Assembly (NCBI RefSeq): GCF_046097095.1
Contig: NZ_CP175698.1
Coordinates: 2,356,001 to 2,420,000, forward strand
DNA: 64,000 nt
Reading direction: 5' to 3'
Source: Natrinema sp046097095
Lineage (GTDB): Archaea > Halobacteriota > Halobacteria > Halobacteriales > Natrialbaceae
Shown here: positions 1 through 7,616 of the stretch, in pieces
Layout: every line of letters begins with the position of its first letter
Position numbering within the stretch: position 1 is the stretch's first letter
Made by a program: the position numbers and the translations under genes
Notes under the pieces: model-generated
Told to the model about the DNA's origin: nothing
Seen by the model: the letters and a program-made list of their open reading frames with translations, nothing else
Databases searched by the model: none

Positions 1-149
1 TCGTTCGCGTGTTCGTGAACCGGCAGCGTCGCCCCAGGTTCGATCCGCCAGTAGACCATTCCCGCTCGTTCGCCCGTCGGCAGATCCGCGAGGTACACCC
101 CGTCGGCGACCTCGTCGAACGCCGCGCGGGTCGTCGATAGCTGCTGCAT
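1..149 (-). CDS. cupin-fold protein, N-terminal part (runs off the window)
   Basis: Reading leftwards from ATG at 149, an open frame starts MQQLSTTRAAFDEVADGVYL and reaches a typical cupin motif: a glycine followed by PVHEH (histidines about residues 46 and 48), which in cupins bind a metal. Only about 49 residues are visible, so the substrate cannot be named; the family spans dioxygenases, isomerases and sugar-binding regulators. It is divergent from the SsuA/THI5-like gene at 233, with 83 bp between the starts. An AT-rich stretch at 180-190 could hold its TATA box. I am fairly sure of the frame and fold. Confidence 0.7.
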   Translation of the reverse strand, partial: MQQLSTTRAAFDEVADGVYLADLPTGERAGMVYWRIEPGATLPVHEHAN

Positions 150-201
150 AGGAACAGGCAACACTCCCCACGGCGGCACTGATAAACGTATCATGGAAAC
201 G

Positions 202-207
202 TTTTAA
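202..207 (+). promoter_or_regulatory. TATA box of the SsuA/THI5-like gene cluster
   Basis: TTTTAA is centred about 28 nt before ATG 233, the spacing expected for a leaderless haloarchaeal mRNA. It supports 233 as the start and suggests the three following genes are one transcript. Confidence 0.5.
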
Positions 208-232
208 GCCGCTCTTCGGTGTCGATTGTCCT

Positions 233-1126
233 ATGTTAGCACACCAATCGGTGCGGCTGTTCCACCTCCCGTTCTCGTTCATGCTGCCCCAGAAGGTGGC
301 GAGCGAACGGGGCTACTTCCGCGAGGAGGGGCTCGCGGTCGACTTGGTCGAGCGGGATCGACGCGATGTCGAGGTCAAGTACATTCCCGCCGAGGAGACG
401 CTGACCGACGACTACGACGTGGATCTCTATCCGATCTGCAAGTGGGAGAGCATCCGCCGGACGTGGGAGATGGACGACGGTCGCATCATCGCCAACGGCA
501 CCTTCGCCGACCTTCCCTACACCGTCTTCACCCGACCTGAGTCCGACATCGAGACGGCGGCCGACCTCGCAACCGTGCCGGTCGGGGTCAACCTGCGGAC
601 GGGACAGGAGTACACCGCCCGGAAGGCCTTAGAGGAGCACGTCCCCGCCGACGCGGTCGATCTCGTCGGCTGTGGCATGCCCACTGATCGGCTGCAAGCG
701 CTCCACGAGGGGCGCGTCGACGCCGTGACGCTCATCGACCCCCATAGCACGCTGGCCGACCACCTCGGCTTCCGGCGACTGCTGGAGTACGACAACCACA
801 TGGGAATCGTCGGCAGCGACGACGTCGACCGCGACCTGCTCGAGGCCTTCCTGTGCGCCTACGAGCGCGCGGTCGCCGATATCAACGCCGATCCGGACGC
901 CTTCCGGGACACATACCTCGAGCTACTCGAGGCCGAGGAGGGGGTCGCGCCAGACCTGTTCGACGCGGTCGACGTCGACGCCGTCCGCGAGGAGATCGAC
1001 GTTCCGCGCTACGAAGTGCCGGAGCCCGTCGACCGCGACGAACTCGACGACCACCTCGCGTGGATGCAGGCCCGCGGTCTGCTCGACGAGGACGCGACGA
1101 TCGACGACGTCGTCGCGCCGCTGTGA
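233..1126 (+). CDS. SsuA/THI5-like periplasmic-binding-fold protein 1, no signal peptide
   Basis: A 297-residue protein of the type II periplasmic-binding fold (NMT1/THI5, SsuA and phthalate-decarboxylase-like relatives). The N-terminus (VRLFHLPFSFMLP, then a segment ending RGYFREEGL) matches the family pattern of a first strand and a helix labelled GYFxxEGL. There is no Sec, Tat or lipobox segment, so the protein should be cytoplasmic. The two next genes are of the same type and there is no permease or ATPase beside them, which argues against a simple ABC-transporter role. A cytoplasmic enzyme or ligand sensor is possible; the substrate is unknown. The start is set by the TATA box 28 nt upstream. 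Confidence 0.75.
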   Translation: MLAHQSVRLFHLPFSFMLPQKVASERGYFREEGLAVDLVERDRRDVEVKYIPAEETLTDDYDVDLYPICKWESIRRTWEMDDGRIIANGTFADLPYTVFTRPESDIETAADLATVPVGVNLRTGQEYTARKALEEHVPADAVDLVGCGMPTDRLQALHEGRVDAVTLIDPHSTLADHLGFRRLLEYDNHMGIVGSDDVDRDLLEAFLCAYERAVADINADPDAFRDTYLELLEAEEGVAPDLFDAVDVDAVREEIDVPRYEVPEPVDRDELDDHLAWMQARGLLDEDATIDDVVAPL

Positions 1127-1162
1127 CCGACACCCGATCAGTACCATTCCACCTCGCTACCA

Positions 1163-2173
1163 ATGACCGACATCGACATCGATTCCCAACAGGCCGCGAT
1201 CGACGAGTGTCAGGGCGACCCCGGCGACCGACCGGTGTTGCGCGCCCGGTTTGAACATAACGGCAGCCCGCGGTACATGCTGTACACGATCAAGCGCTTC
1301 GGCTACGATCACGACCACGGCTTTCACCTCGACCTCCGACTGGTCTCCGACGAACTCGAGTCGGGCCTCGAGACCGTCGAAGCGAAACTCCAGGCGGGCG
1401 ACGCCGATCTGATCGACATCGACTATCTCTCGACGGCCCGCGAGCGCGCCGACGGTGCGCCGATCGTCGCCTTCCACCCCTACGGGCAGACGGTCGGCGG
1501 CCTCGTCGTCCCTGACGGTTCCCCGATCGAAGGCCTCGAGGACCTTTCAGGACACCGCATCGGCGTCGTCAGGCGACTCGACAAGAACTGGATCCTCGTC
1601 CGAGCGGCCTGCCGGGAGTTCCACGGCTTCGATCCCGACGAGACGGCGACGCCGATCGAGGCCGGTTCGAAGGTCGAACTCACCCGGCTGCTGCGCGACG
1701 GCGAGATCGACACCATCCTCCAGTTCTGGCAGCTCATCCCGGAGCTAGTCGAGACCGGTCCCTATCGGGAGGTGCTCCCGATGTCGCGGCTGGTCGACCG
1801 CCTGGCCGATGCCGACGGCGAGACGCCGGTTCCGATTTCGACGTTCCTGACGAGCGAAGGATATCTGTTCGACAAACCCGACGCTGTCCGCGGGTTTCAG
1901 GGTGCCTACCGGGACGCCGTCGCGCGCCTGCAGCGCGACGACGACCTCTGGACGGCGATCGGCGACCAGCTCATGTACGAGGACGACCCCACCGTCGTCC
2001 GGGCCGTCCGCGACCGGTGGCGTGAGATGGTCGTCCCCGACTGGGACGAGACTACCGTCGACGGGATGGAGCGGCTGTTCGATCGCCTGCAAGCGGTCGC
2101 CGGCGCGGACGCGCTGGGCGTCGACGAACTTCCCGAGGGGCTGTTCCGAACCGATCTCGAGGTGGAAGCGTGA
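1163..2173 (+). CDS. SsuA/THI5-like periplasmic-binding-fold protein 2, no signal peptide
   Basis: A 336-residue relative of the proteins on both sides. It has an N-terminal acidic segment, a middle section with the family pattern IEGLEDLSGHRIGVV, which corresponds to the inter-lobe strand seen in NMT1/SsuA proteins, and an acidic C-terminus. No export signal is visible. It starts 36 nt after the previous gene and its TGA overlaps the GTG of the next gene by 4 nt, so the second and third are probably translationally coupled. The three are different enough that each lobe pair may have its own ligand, or they may be subunits of one assembly. Function not known. Confidence 0.72.
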   Translation: MTDIDIDSQQAAIDECQGDPGDRPVLRARFEHNGSPRYMLYTIKRFGYDHDHGFHLDLRLVSDELESGLETVEAKLQAGDADLIDIDYLSTARERADGAPIVAFHPYGQTVGGLVVPDGSPIEGLEDLSGHRIGVVRRLDKNWILVRAACREFHGFDPDETATPIEAGSKVELTRLLRDGEIDTILQFWQLIPELVETGPYREVLPMSRLVDRLADADGETPVPISTFLTSEGYLFDKPDAVRGFQGAYRDAVARLQRDDDLWTAIGDQLMYEDDPTVVRAVRDRWREMVVPDWDETTVDGMERLFDRLQAVAGADALGVDELPEGLFRTDLEVEA

Positions 2174-3138
2174 CCGTCTCGTTCCAACTCAACTGGGAGC
2201 CAAACGGCTTCCAGTCGCCGTACTTCCTCGCCCGCGAAGCGGGCTTCTACGAGGACGAGGGCCTCGAAGTCCAGTTCGTCGAGGGTCACGGCTCGCCCTA
2301 CGCGGCCGAACGCGCTGCCCGCGGCGACGCCGATATCGCACTCGCCGGCGCGAGCGCCGTCCTGGCGAAACAGAGCGAGGGGGTCGACCCGCTCGCGGTC
2401 GCGGCGGTCACCCAGAAGACGCCTGCGGCGGTCTACACGCTGCGGGATGTCTTCGGCGAGACACTCTCCGAACCCGAGCAACTGGCGGGCCGGACCGTCG
2501 CGCCCTCCGCGACGAAGACGCGCATTCTGACGGCCCAACTGCTCGAGAACGCGGGCATTCGCGACGAGGTCGACCTGCTCGAGGTCGATCCCCACACGCA
2601 CCACCGCGTCCAGCACAAGGTGATCGACGGCACGGTCGACGCGGCGGTCGGCGTCGTCACCAACGGGATCGAGATCGGCCGCGAACACGACCGCACCCCC
2701 GACGAACTCCCGATCGGCGACTACCTCGACATCTACGGCATGACGCTCGTTACGAGCCCCTCGTTCGCGGACGAGCACCCCGAAACAGTCCGCTCGTTCC
2801 TCCGGGCGACCGCCCGCGGGTGGGCCGCCGCGACGCGCGACCCCGACCGCGCGATCGACGTCCTCGTCGGCCGGAACGCCACGCTCGAGCGCAACCGGGA
2901 GATCGAGCAACTGAAGTTCGAGACCGCCGCCCGTCGGCTGCAGTTCACGCCGTACGTCCGAGCGCACGGCTGGGGCGCACAGGATCCGGCCCGCTGGCGT
3001 CGCCTCGGCGAGACCCTCTCAGAGACGGCGCTGCTCGAGGGCGAGATCGATCCAGACGCGGTCTGGACCGGCGAGTTCCGCCCCGATGCACCGATAATCG
3101 CCGACTACGCGGATCGCGTTCGGCAGACGACAGGCTAA
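2170..3138 (+). CDS. SsuA/THI5-like periplasmic-binding-fold protein 3, no signal peptide
   Basis: A 322-residue protein and the best family match of the three: it opens VSFQLNWEPNGFQSPYFLA and continues to GFYEDEGL, close to the first strand and helix of SsuA and yeast THI5. The cysteine-rich CCCFC motif of fungal THI5 is absent, so pyrimidine synthesis by that chemistry is not supported. No signal peptide. It begins at GTG 2170, overlapping the stop of the preceding gene, so it is part of the same operon. It could bind a thiamine precursor, sulfonate or aromatic acid; I cannot choose from sequence alone. Confidence 0.78.
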   Translation: MTVSFQLNWEPNGFQSPYFLAREAGFYEDEGLEVQFVEGHGSPYAAERAARGDADIALAGASAVLAKQSEGVDPLAVAAVTQKTPAAVYTLRDVFGETLSEPEQLAGRTVAPSATKTRILTAQLLENAGIRDEVDLLEVDPHTHHRVQHKVIDGTVDAAVGVVTNGIEIGREHDRTPDELPIGDYLDIYGMTLVTSPSFADEHPETVRSFLRATARGWAAATRDPDRAIDVLVGRNATLERNREIEQLKFETAARRLQFTPYVRAHGWGAQDPARWRRLGETLSETALLEGEIDPDAVWTGEFRPDAPIIADYADRVRQTTG

Positions 3139-3231
3139 TCGCACGGCGGGTGACACACCGGCCGCCCGTTTACCGCGCGGATCACGACGGTCGACAGACA
3201 TTTACTCGAGAATCACGTATTTTTCTTTCCG

Positions 3232-3867
3232 ATGGCCACCGAGCCCGAGTACGATTTCTGGCTGCTCGACCTCGACGGCACCCTCGTCGACGTCGAATGG
3301 TCTTACACACGAGCGGTATTCGACCGGGTCGGCGACCGACTCGGCCGCGAGTTCACCGACCGACAGGCGGAGATCCTCTGGCACGGCTTGACCGGCTCTC
3401 GGGACCGCCAACTCGAGACGTGGGGCGTCGATTCCGAGGCGTTCTGGACGGCCTTCCACGAGGAGGAGGATCCGCTGATCCGCGCCGAACAGACCTACCT
3501 CCACGACGACGCCGCGTTCGTCGCCGATCTCGAGGAGCCGGTCGGGCTGGTCACCCACTGCCAGGAATTCCTCACCGAGCCGGTGTTAGACCACCTCGGG
3601 ATCCGCGACTGGTTCGACGCCCGACTCTGCTGTACCGAGGAAACGGGCTGGAAGCCCGACCCGAATCCCGTCGAACGCGTGATGTCGGAACTCGGAGTCG
3701 GCCACAACGGCCACCGCGGAGTCCTCGCCGGCGATGGGGCCTGCGACGTCGGTGCGGCGTGGAACGCCGGCCTCGACGCGATCCACGTCGAACGCGTCGG
3801 CCACGAGCGCCGCGGCCAGTGCGTCCTCGGCGACTATCGCGTCCGCTCGTTCGACGAACTGTACTGA
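3232..3867 (+). CDS. HAD-superfamily hydrolase (phosphatase-like)
   Basis: A 211-residue haloacid-dehalogenase-fold protein. Motif I is LLDLDGTLVD near residues 10-20 (nucleophile Asp and acid/base Asp), motif II is the VTHC segment near 107, motif III the lysine in ETGWKPDP near 138, and motif IV is AGDGACDVG near 167. The cap between motifs I and II is small and helical, as in phosphoglycolate-phosphatase-like members. The usual activity is Mg-dependent phosphomonoester hydrolysis; the substrate is not predictable. It stands alone, 93 bp after the preceding cluster. Confidence 0.85.
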   Translation: MATEPEYDFWLLDLDGTLVDVEWSYTRAVFDRVGDRLGREFTDRQAEILWHGLTGSRDRQLETWGVDSEAFWTAFHEEEDPLIRAEQTYLHDDAAFVADLEEPVGLVTHCQEFLTEPVLDHLGIRDWFDARLCCTEETGWKPDPNPVERVMSELGVGHNGHRGVLAGDGACDVGAAWNAGLDAIHVERVGHERRGQCVLGDYRVRSFDELY

Positions 3868-3930
3868 GCGGCGCTCGCGACCGGCTATCTAAGGGGTGAC
3901 GCCCTTTCCGATCGAGCGAGGACCTCAGGT

Positions 3931-4413
3931 ATGGACGTCGATAGCACGGATCGTGAAATTCTCTATCTGTTACAGGCGGAAAACCAGATGGACTCCACGC
4001 ACGACGAGATCGCCGACCGGATCGGCGTCTCCTCGAGCACCGTCAGCAACCGTATTCGACGGCTTCGGAGCGCGGGCGTCCTCGAGACGTTCGCGCCGGT
4101 GATCGACTACGAGACGGCCGGCGCACCACACCACCTCCTGTTCGTCTGTACCGCGCCGATCGCCGAGCGAGAGACTCTCTGTGAACGCGCGGTCGAGGTC
4201 TCGAACGTCGTTCACACGCGCGAACTGCTGACCGGTTCGCGGAACGTCCACGTCGAAGTCGTTGGCATGAACGCCGACGATATCGAGACCACGACCGCGG
4301 AACTGGACGAGCTCGGTCTCGAGATTGACGCGGCGGAGCTACTCCGGTCCGAGTTCAGCCGCCCCTTCGACTGTTTCCGTTCGGGCGGGACGGACGACTC
4401 GGACCCCGATTGA
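3931..4413 (+). CDS. Lrp/AsnC-family transcriptional regulator
   Basis: A 160-residue regulator. The N-terminal helix-turn-helix (about residues 3-60) carries the AsnC pattern DREILYLLQAENQ followed by DEIADRIGVSSSTVSNRIRR. The C-terminal part (about 70-145) has the strand-rich character of a RAM ligand-binding domain and should mediate dimer or octamer assembly. Haloarchaeal Lrp-type proteins often sense amino acids and regulate neighbouring genes. Targets are not evident here; the nearest genes are the HAD hydrolase upstream and the HalOD1 protein downstream. Confidence 0.85.
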   Translation: MDVDSTDREILYLLQAENQMDSTHDEIADRIGVSSSTVSNRIRRLRSAGVLETFAPVIDYETAGAPHHLLFVCTAPIAERETLCERAVEVSNVVHTRELLTGSRNVHVEVVGMNADDIETTTAELDELGLEIDAAELLRSEFSRPFDCFRSGGTDDSDPD

Positions 4414-4523
4414 ATCCCGTGCTATCGACGGGAGCTAGTCCAGTGTTACCTCCTTCGTTTCCTGGACGGACGACAGAAACTATGTTCGGTACTGTCGAGA
4501 CGCAACGGGAAATTCCATCGTAC

Positions 4524-4529
4524 TTATAC
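4524..4529 (+). promoter_or_regulatory. TATA box deciding the start of the HalOD1 gene
   Basis: TTATAC is centred about 26 nt before ATG 4553. A start at the in-frame TTG 4532 would lie upstream of the predicted transcription start, so 4553 is preferred and the mRNA is leaderless. Confidence 0.5.
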
Positions 4530-4552
4530 GTTTGACGACCCGTATTCGGACA

Positions 4553-4861
4553 ATGGACTTCCAGTCACCGAATTCGACGGCGGACCACGAACCGGTCTCG
4601 ATCCGCGTGGTGGAAGCCGTCGCGGCTCGAGAGCGGATCGACCCGCTCGAAGTCTCGCCCCCATTACACGAATCGATCGATCCGGCCGCACTGGACGCGT
4701 TGTTCGAACCGACGCGGATCAGTGACCGAACGACCGGGACCGTGACGTTCCGATTTCACGGTTATCGGGTCTGCGTCGATAGCGACGGGAGCATCGACCT
4801 CGCGGACGACCCCGACACCGAAAGGAATTCGGAGGTGCGGCCGGAGACGGACGCACGATGA
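4553..4861 (+). CDS. HalOD1 output-domain protein
   Basis: A 102-residue acidic protein matching the haloarchaeal HalOD1 output domain: an N-terminal segment SIRVVEAVAARERIDPLEV, then a PPLHESIDPAALDALF helix and two strands ending in VCVDSDGSI. HalOD1 domains are found alone or at the end of two-component proteins in haloarchaea, where they are thought to be signal outputs; no biochemical role is established. The stop overlaps the start of the downstream zinc-finger gene by 4 nt (ATGA), so the two are co-translated. Confidence 0.8.
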   Translation: MDFQSPNSTADHEPVSIRVVEAVAARERIDPLEVSPPLHESIDPAALDALFEPTRISDRTTGTVTFRFHGYRVCVDSDGSIDLADDPDTERNSEVRPETDAR

Positions 4862-5055
4862 AACACTGCCTCGACTGCGACTGGAGCGCGGATTCGACCG
4901 ACCTGCCGTCCCAGTGCGCCCGCTCTCGCGCGGCAATCGAGCACCACGTCGAGACGGGCCACGCGATCGACTCGACCGAGTCGCTGGTCCGCCCGACGGT
5001 CCCCGACATCGCCGGCGAAATTTTCGTTCGCGATCTCGTCCCCTCGAGTGACTGA
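4858..5055 (+). CDS. small zinc-finger protein
   Basis: A 65-residue protein with CLDCDW at residues 4-9, another cysteine near 20, and HHVETGH near 29-35. This arrangement of Cys and His is consistent with one zinc site of C2H2 type (C-x2-C then H-x5-H), though the third cysteine could also take part. It overlaps the HalOD1 gene by ATGA. Small zinc-finger proteins are common in haloarchaea and some act in gene regulation or stress, but this one has no assigned function. The overlap suggests a partnership with the HalOD1 protein (inference). Confidence 0.72.
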   Translation: MKHCLDCDWSADSTDLPSQCARSRAAIEHHVETGHAIDSTESLVRPTVPDIAGEIFVRDLVPSSD

Positions 5056-5104
5056 TTAGCGAGTCACCGTATTCACGCCCTCTTACCATTGTCTCGACAG
5101 GAAA

Positions 5105-5110
5105 GCTTAT
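5105..5110 (+). promoter_or_regulatory. TATA-like box deciding the start at 5136
   Basis: GCTTAT is centred about 28 nt upstream of ATG 5136. This favours 5136 over the in-frame ATG at 5109, which lies directly at the box. Confidence 0.4.
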
Positions 5111-5135
5111 GCCGGGATGTTCGGCTTATCGAAGC

Positions 5136-5468
5136 ATGGCACGCGATACGCCGGTACGGAACCAAACTGCTGCGTCTGCGAACGATAGTCAACTGCCGAA
5201 CCTCGTGACGATCGTCGGCCGCGGCGTCCCGTCGAACTTCGAGATCGCCGTCGACGGCGACCTCGAGATGGTCGCGGACGATCCGATGGCTGAGGGAACG
5301 GTCGTTGCCGGCGGCGTCGCCGAGGGCGCGATCGACGTCGGCGTCCAGCGCTTCCGGTTCTCCGGCCAGATGGCCAACGTTCGACTCGTCGACTGGAACG
5401 GCAACGAAGCGCCCGACTCCGAAAGCGTTCCAACGGTCCACGTCGAGTACGGCGCGCCGGGTCGGTAA
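5136..5468 (+). CDS. small conserved haloarchaeal protein, function unknown
   Basis: A 110-residue soluble protein beginning MARDTPVRNQTAAS. After a short polar N-terminus it has alternating short strands (LVTIVGRGVPSNFEIAVDGDLE, then GTVVAGGVAEGAIDVGVQRFRFSG in two parts), suggesting a compact beta-rich fold. No signal peptide, membrane segment or known catalytic motif is present. Not recognised by function. It stands alone, convergent with the hemA operon. The start at 5136 is chosen from the promoter spacing; starting at 5109 would add nine residues. Confidence 0.68.
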   Translation: MARDTPVRNQTAASANDSQLPNLVTIVGRGVPSNFEIAVDGDLEMVADDPMAEGTVVAGGVAEGAIDVGVQRFRFSGQMANVRLVDWNGNEAPDSESVPTVHVEYGAPGR

Positions 5469-5587
5469 CTCACCGCTCGAGCGACGACACCGAGAGAGGG
5501 GTGTCCGGTCACAGCACGCAAGAGCAACTGCGCTCTATTGTTGCCCGACTCTTCCGCAGCAATAGCGTCGCGATCGCGGAGCCTCGG

Positions 5588-6934
5588 TTAGTCGTCGTCG
5601 GTCGCCCCGATCCCTCGCTCGCCGTTCGGGGTGACGGCCATCGACGGCGGCGTGAGCGGGCCGTCATCCGCGCCGAACTCCGGATCGAACAGTTGAAGCG
5701 CAGTGTGGATGGTGCTCCAGTCGTCTTCGGCCGCCGCCTCGCGCAGGCTCTTGGTCGGCGGCGCGAGCAACTGGTTGATGAGCGAGTCGGCCATCGCTTC
5801 GATGACTTCGCGCTGTTCGTCGGAGATATCGTCGCCCCCGAGCCTCGAGACGGCCGTCTCGACCTCCCGTTCCTTGATTCGCTCGGCGGATTCGTACATC
5901 GCGGCGATGGCCTCGTCAGCCCGAGCGCGCTTGTACTGTTCCGTGAGCAGGTCGAACTCGGTCTCGATCATCGCCTCGACCTCTCGAGCGGCGTCAGCGC
6001 GTTGCTCGCGGGTCTCCGCAGTGATCGACTCGAGGTCGTCCAGGTCGAAGACCCGGACCGCGGGTAACGCTCCGGTCGAGGGAGCGACGTCGCGGGGCTG
6101 GCCGAGGTCGACGACTACCCGTTCGGTCCCGGCCGTCTCGTCATCAGCGTCCTCGAAATGTCGGGGCCCGATGACCGGCTCTTGGCTGCCGGTCGCCGCG
6201 ATGACTACGTCGGCGCTGGTCGCGACGGTCTCGAGCGCCTCGAGCGGCGCGGCGCTGGCGTCGATTTCGGCGTCGAAATCGTCGACGAGGTGGTCGGCGT
6301 GGGCGACGGTCCGGTTGGCGACGACGAGTTCGTCGACGCCCGCGGACGCGAGGCTGTGGGCGGCGAGTCCGCCCATCTCGCCGGCCCCGACGACCAGCGC
6401 GGTCGCTCCCTCGAGATCGATCTCTCGAGCGACGCGTCGCGTTGCGGCCGAGCCCAGCGAGACGACGCCCTCGTTGATCGCGGTTTCGGTGCGGGCGCGC
6501 TCGCCGACGTGGATCGCCTTCGTCACCGCGGCCTCGAGCATCGAATCGATGCCGCCGGCGTCGCGGGCGTCCTCGTATGCCGTCCGAACCTGGCCGATGA
6601 TCTGATCCTCGCCGAGAATCACCGACTCGAGGCCGGCGGCGACCCGCAGCAGATGGCGTAGGCTGTCGTCGTGGTCGGTCGTGACGACGGCGTCGTCCTC
6701 GACCGCGGCGAAGAACTCCTCGAGGGCGGCCCGGCCGACGGCGTGGTCCGGGCCAACGACGTAGGCCTCGACTCGGTTACACGTCGACAGGACGTACGCT
6801 TCCTCGATATCGGGCACGGTCAGGAGGTCCGTTACGGCGGCCGCTTGGCTCTCGGGGCTGGCGGCGGCGAGTTGGTCGACGCTCCCGCTGTCGTGTGTCA
6901 CTCGCGCTGCCGTGACGACCCCGGTCGAAATCAC
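5588..6934 (-). CDS. hemA: glutamyl-tRNA reductase
   Basis: A 448-residue NADPH-dependent reductase turning glutamyl-tRNA(Glu) into glutamate-1-semialdehyde, the first committed step of tetrapyrrole synthesis. The catalytic cysteine lies in YVLSTCNRVEAY near residue 50, followed by the long helical substrate domain, the Rossmann nucleotide site near residue 180 (ALVVGAGEMGGLAA), and a C-terminal dimerisation helix. It is the second gene of a haem/siroheme operon: its start overlaps the end of the precorrin-2 dehydrogenase gene by 4 nt. The C-terminus has a short acidic haloarchaeal tail. Family assignment is secure. Confidence 0.95.
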   Translation of the reverse strand: MISTGVVTAARVTHDSGSVDQLAAASPESQAAAVTDLLTVPDIEEAYVLSTCNRVEAYVVGPDHAVGRAALEEFFAAVEDDAVVTTDHDDSLRHLLRVAAGLESVILGEDQIIGQVRTAYEDARDAGGIDSMLEAAVTKAIHVGERARTETAINEGVVSLGSAATRRVAREIDLEGATALVVGAGEMGGLAAHSLASAGVDELVVANRTVAHADHLVDDFDAEIDASAAPLEALETVATSADVVIAATGSQEPVIGPRHFEDADDETAGTERVVVDLGQPRDVAPSTGALPAVRVFDLDDLESITAETREQRADAAREVEAMIETEFDLLTEQYKRARADEAIAAMYESAERIKEREVETAVSRLGGDDISDEQREVIEAMADSLINQLLAPPTKSLREAAAEDDWSTIHTALQLFDPEFGADDGPLTPPSMAVTPNGERGIGATDDD

Positions 6935-7587
6935 GGCCGATCATCCCCTGTAGACGGTCGTTCGCCCAGCACGTCCTCAATCACTTGGGGACAGTTAGAA
7001 GCACCCGTACGTAAAGCTGTCCAAAGGTCCGGAGAATTGACGACGTCGGTGACGACCCGCCGGCGTCGATCGGCCGGCACGTTACGCGCTTTGAGTTCCT
7101 CGCGGAGCGCCGCACAGACCCGGGCCATCTCGTCGGCCCCGTCAAGGGTTTCCTCGAGTTCCCGGCGGAGGTGCTTGCTCAGCGCGGGTGCCGTGCCGCC
7201 GGTCGAGATCGAGACGACAACGGGGTCTTCGCGTACGGTCGCGGGGACGACGACGCTGCCGGGCTGGCGCTCGCCGGATCGGTCCGCGCGGTTGACGAGT
7301 GTTCCCCGCTCGCGGGCCGCCTCGGCGACGGCTCCGTTTACTGCCGCGTCGTCGGTCGCCGCGACGACCAGCGCTGGCGCGACGCGCTCGAGCCACCCGC
7401 CGATGTCGTCGGACTCGGGTGTGGCGCGGATCAACTCGGCGTCGCCGAAGTCCCGATCGGCGAACTCGGGGCTGACGACGAGTACCCGCGCCTCGCGGGC
7501 GAACCGCCGGGCCTTTCGGGCACCGACGGGACCGCCGCCGAAGACGAGCACCGTCGCGTCAGTGAAATCGTGGAGGAGTGGAATCAT
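6931..7587 (-). CDS. precorrin-2 dehydrogenase / sirohydrochlorin ferrochelatase-like (Met8/SirC type)
   Basis: A 218-residue protein matching the N-terminal module of CysG and yeast Met8. A Rossmann site (VLVFGGGPVGARKA, residues 13-27) binds NAD, and the segment VVAATDDAAVN followed by LVNRADRSGER is typical of precorrin-2 dehydrogenases. It oxidises precorrin-2 to sirohydrochlorin and may also insert iron; the catalytic Asp of Met8 cannot be verified by eye. It overlaps hemA by 4 nt and is preceded by the siroheme decarboxylase gene, which fits a pathway from glutamyl-tRNA through siroheme to haem. Confidence 0.88.
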   Translation of the reverse strand: MIPLLHDFTDATVLVFGGGPVGARKARRFAREARVLVVSPEFADRDFGDAELIRATPESDDIGGWLERVAPALVVAATDDAAVNGAVAEAARERGTLVNRADRSGERQPGSVVVPATVREDPVVVSISTGGTAPALSKHLRRELEETLDGADEMARVCAALREELKARNVPADRRRRVVTDVVNSPDLWTALRTGASNCPQVIEDVLGERPSTGDDRP

Positions 7588-7616
7588 CGTGGGTGATAGA
7601 GCCCGGCTGTCCAGCG

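Noticed and set aside
1902..3899. Long plus-strand frame overlapping the SsuA/THI5-like genes and the HAD gene
   Set aside because: It overlaps well-supported genes in another frame and is extremely Arg/Pro-rich, typical of shadow frames.
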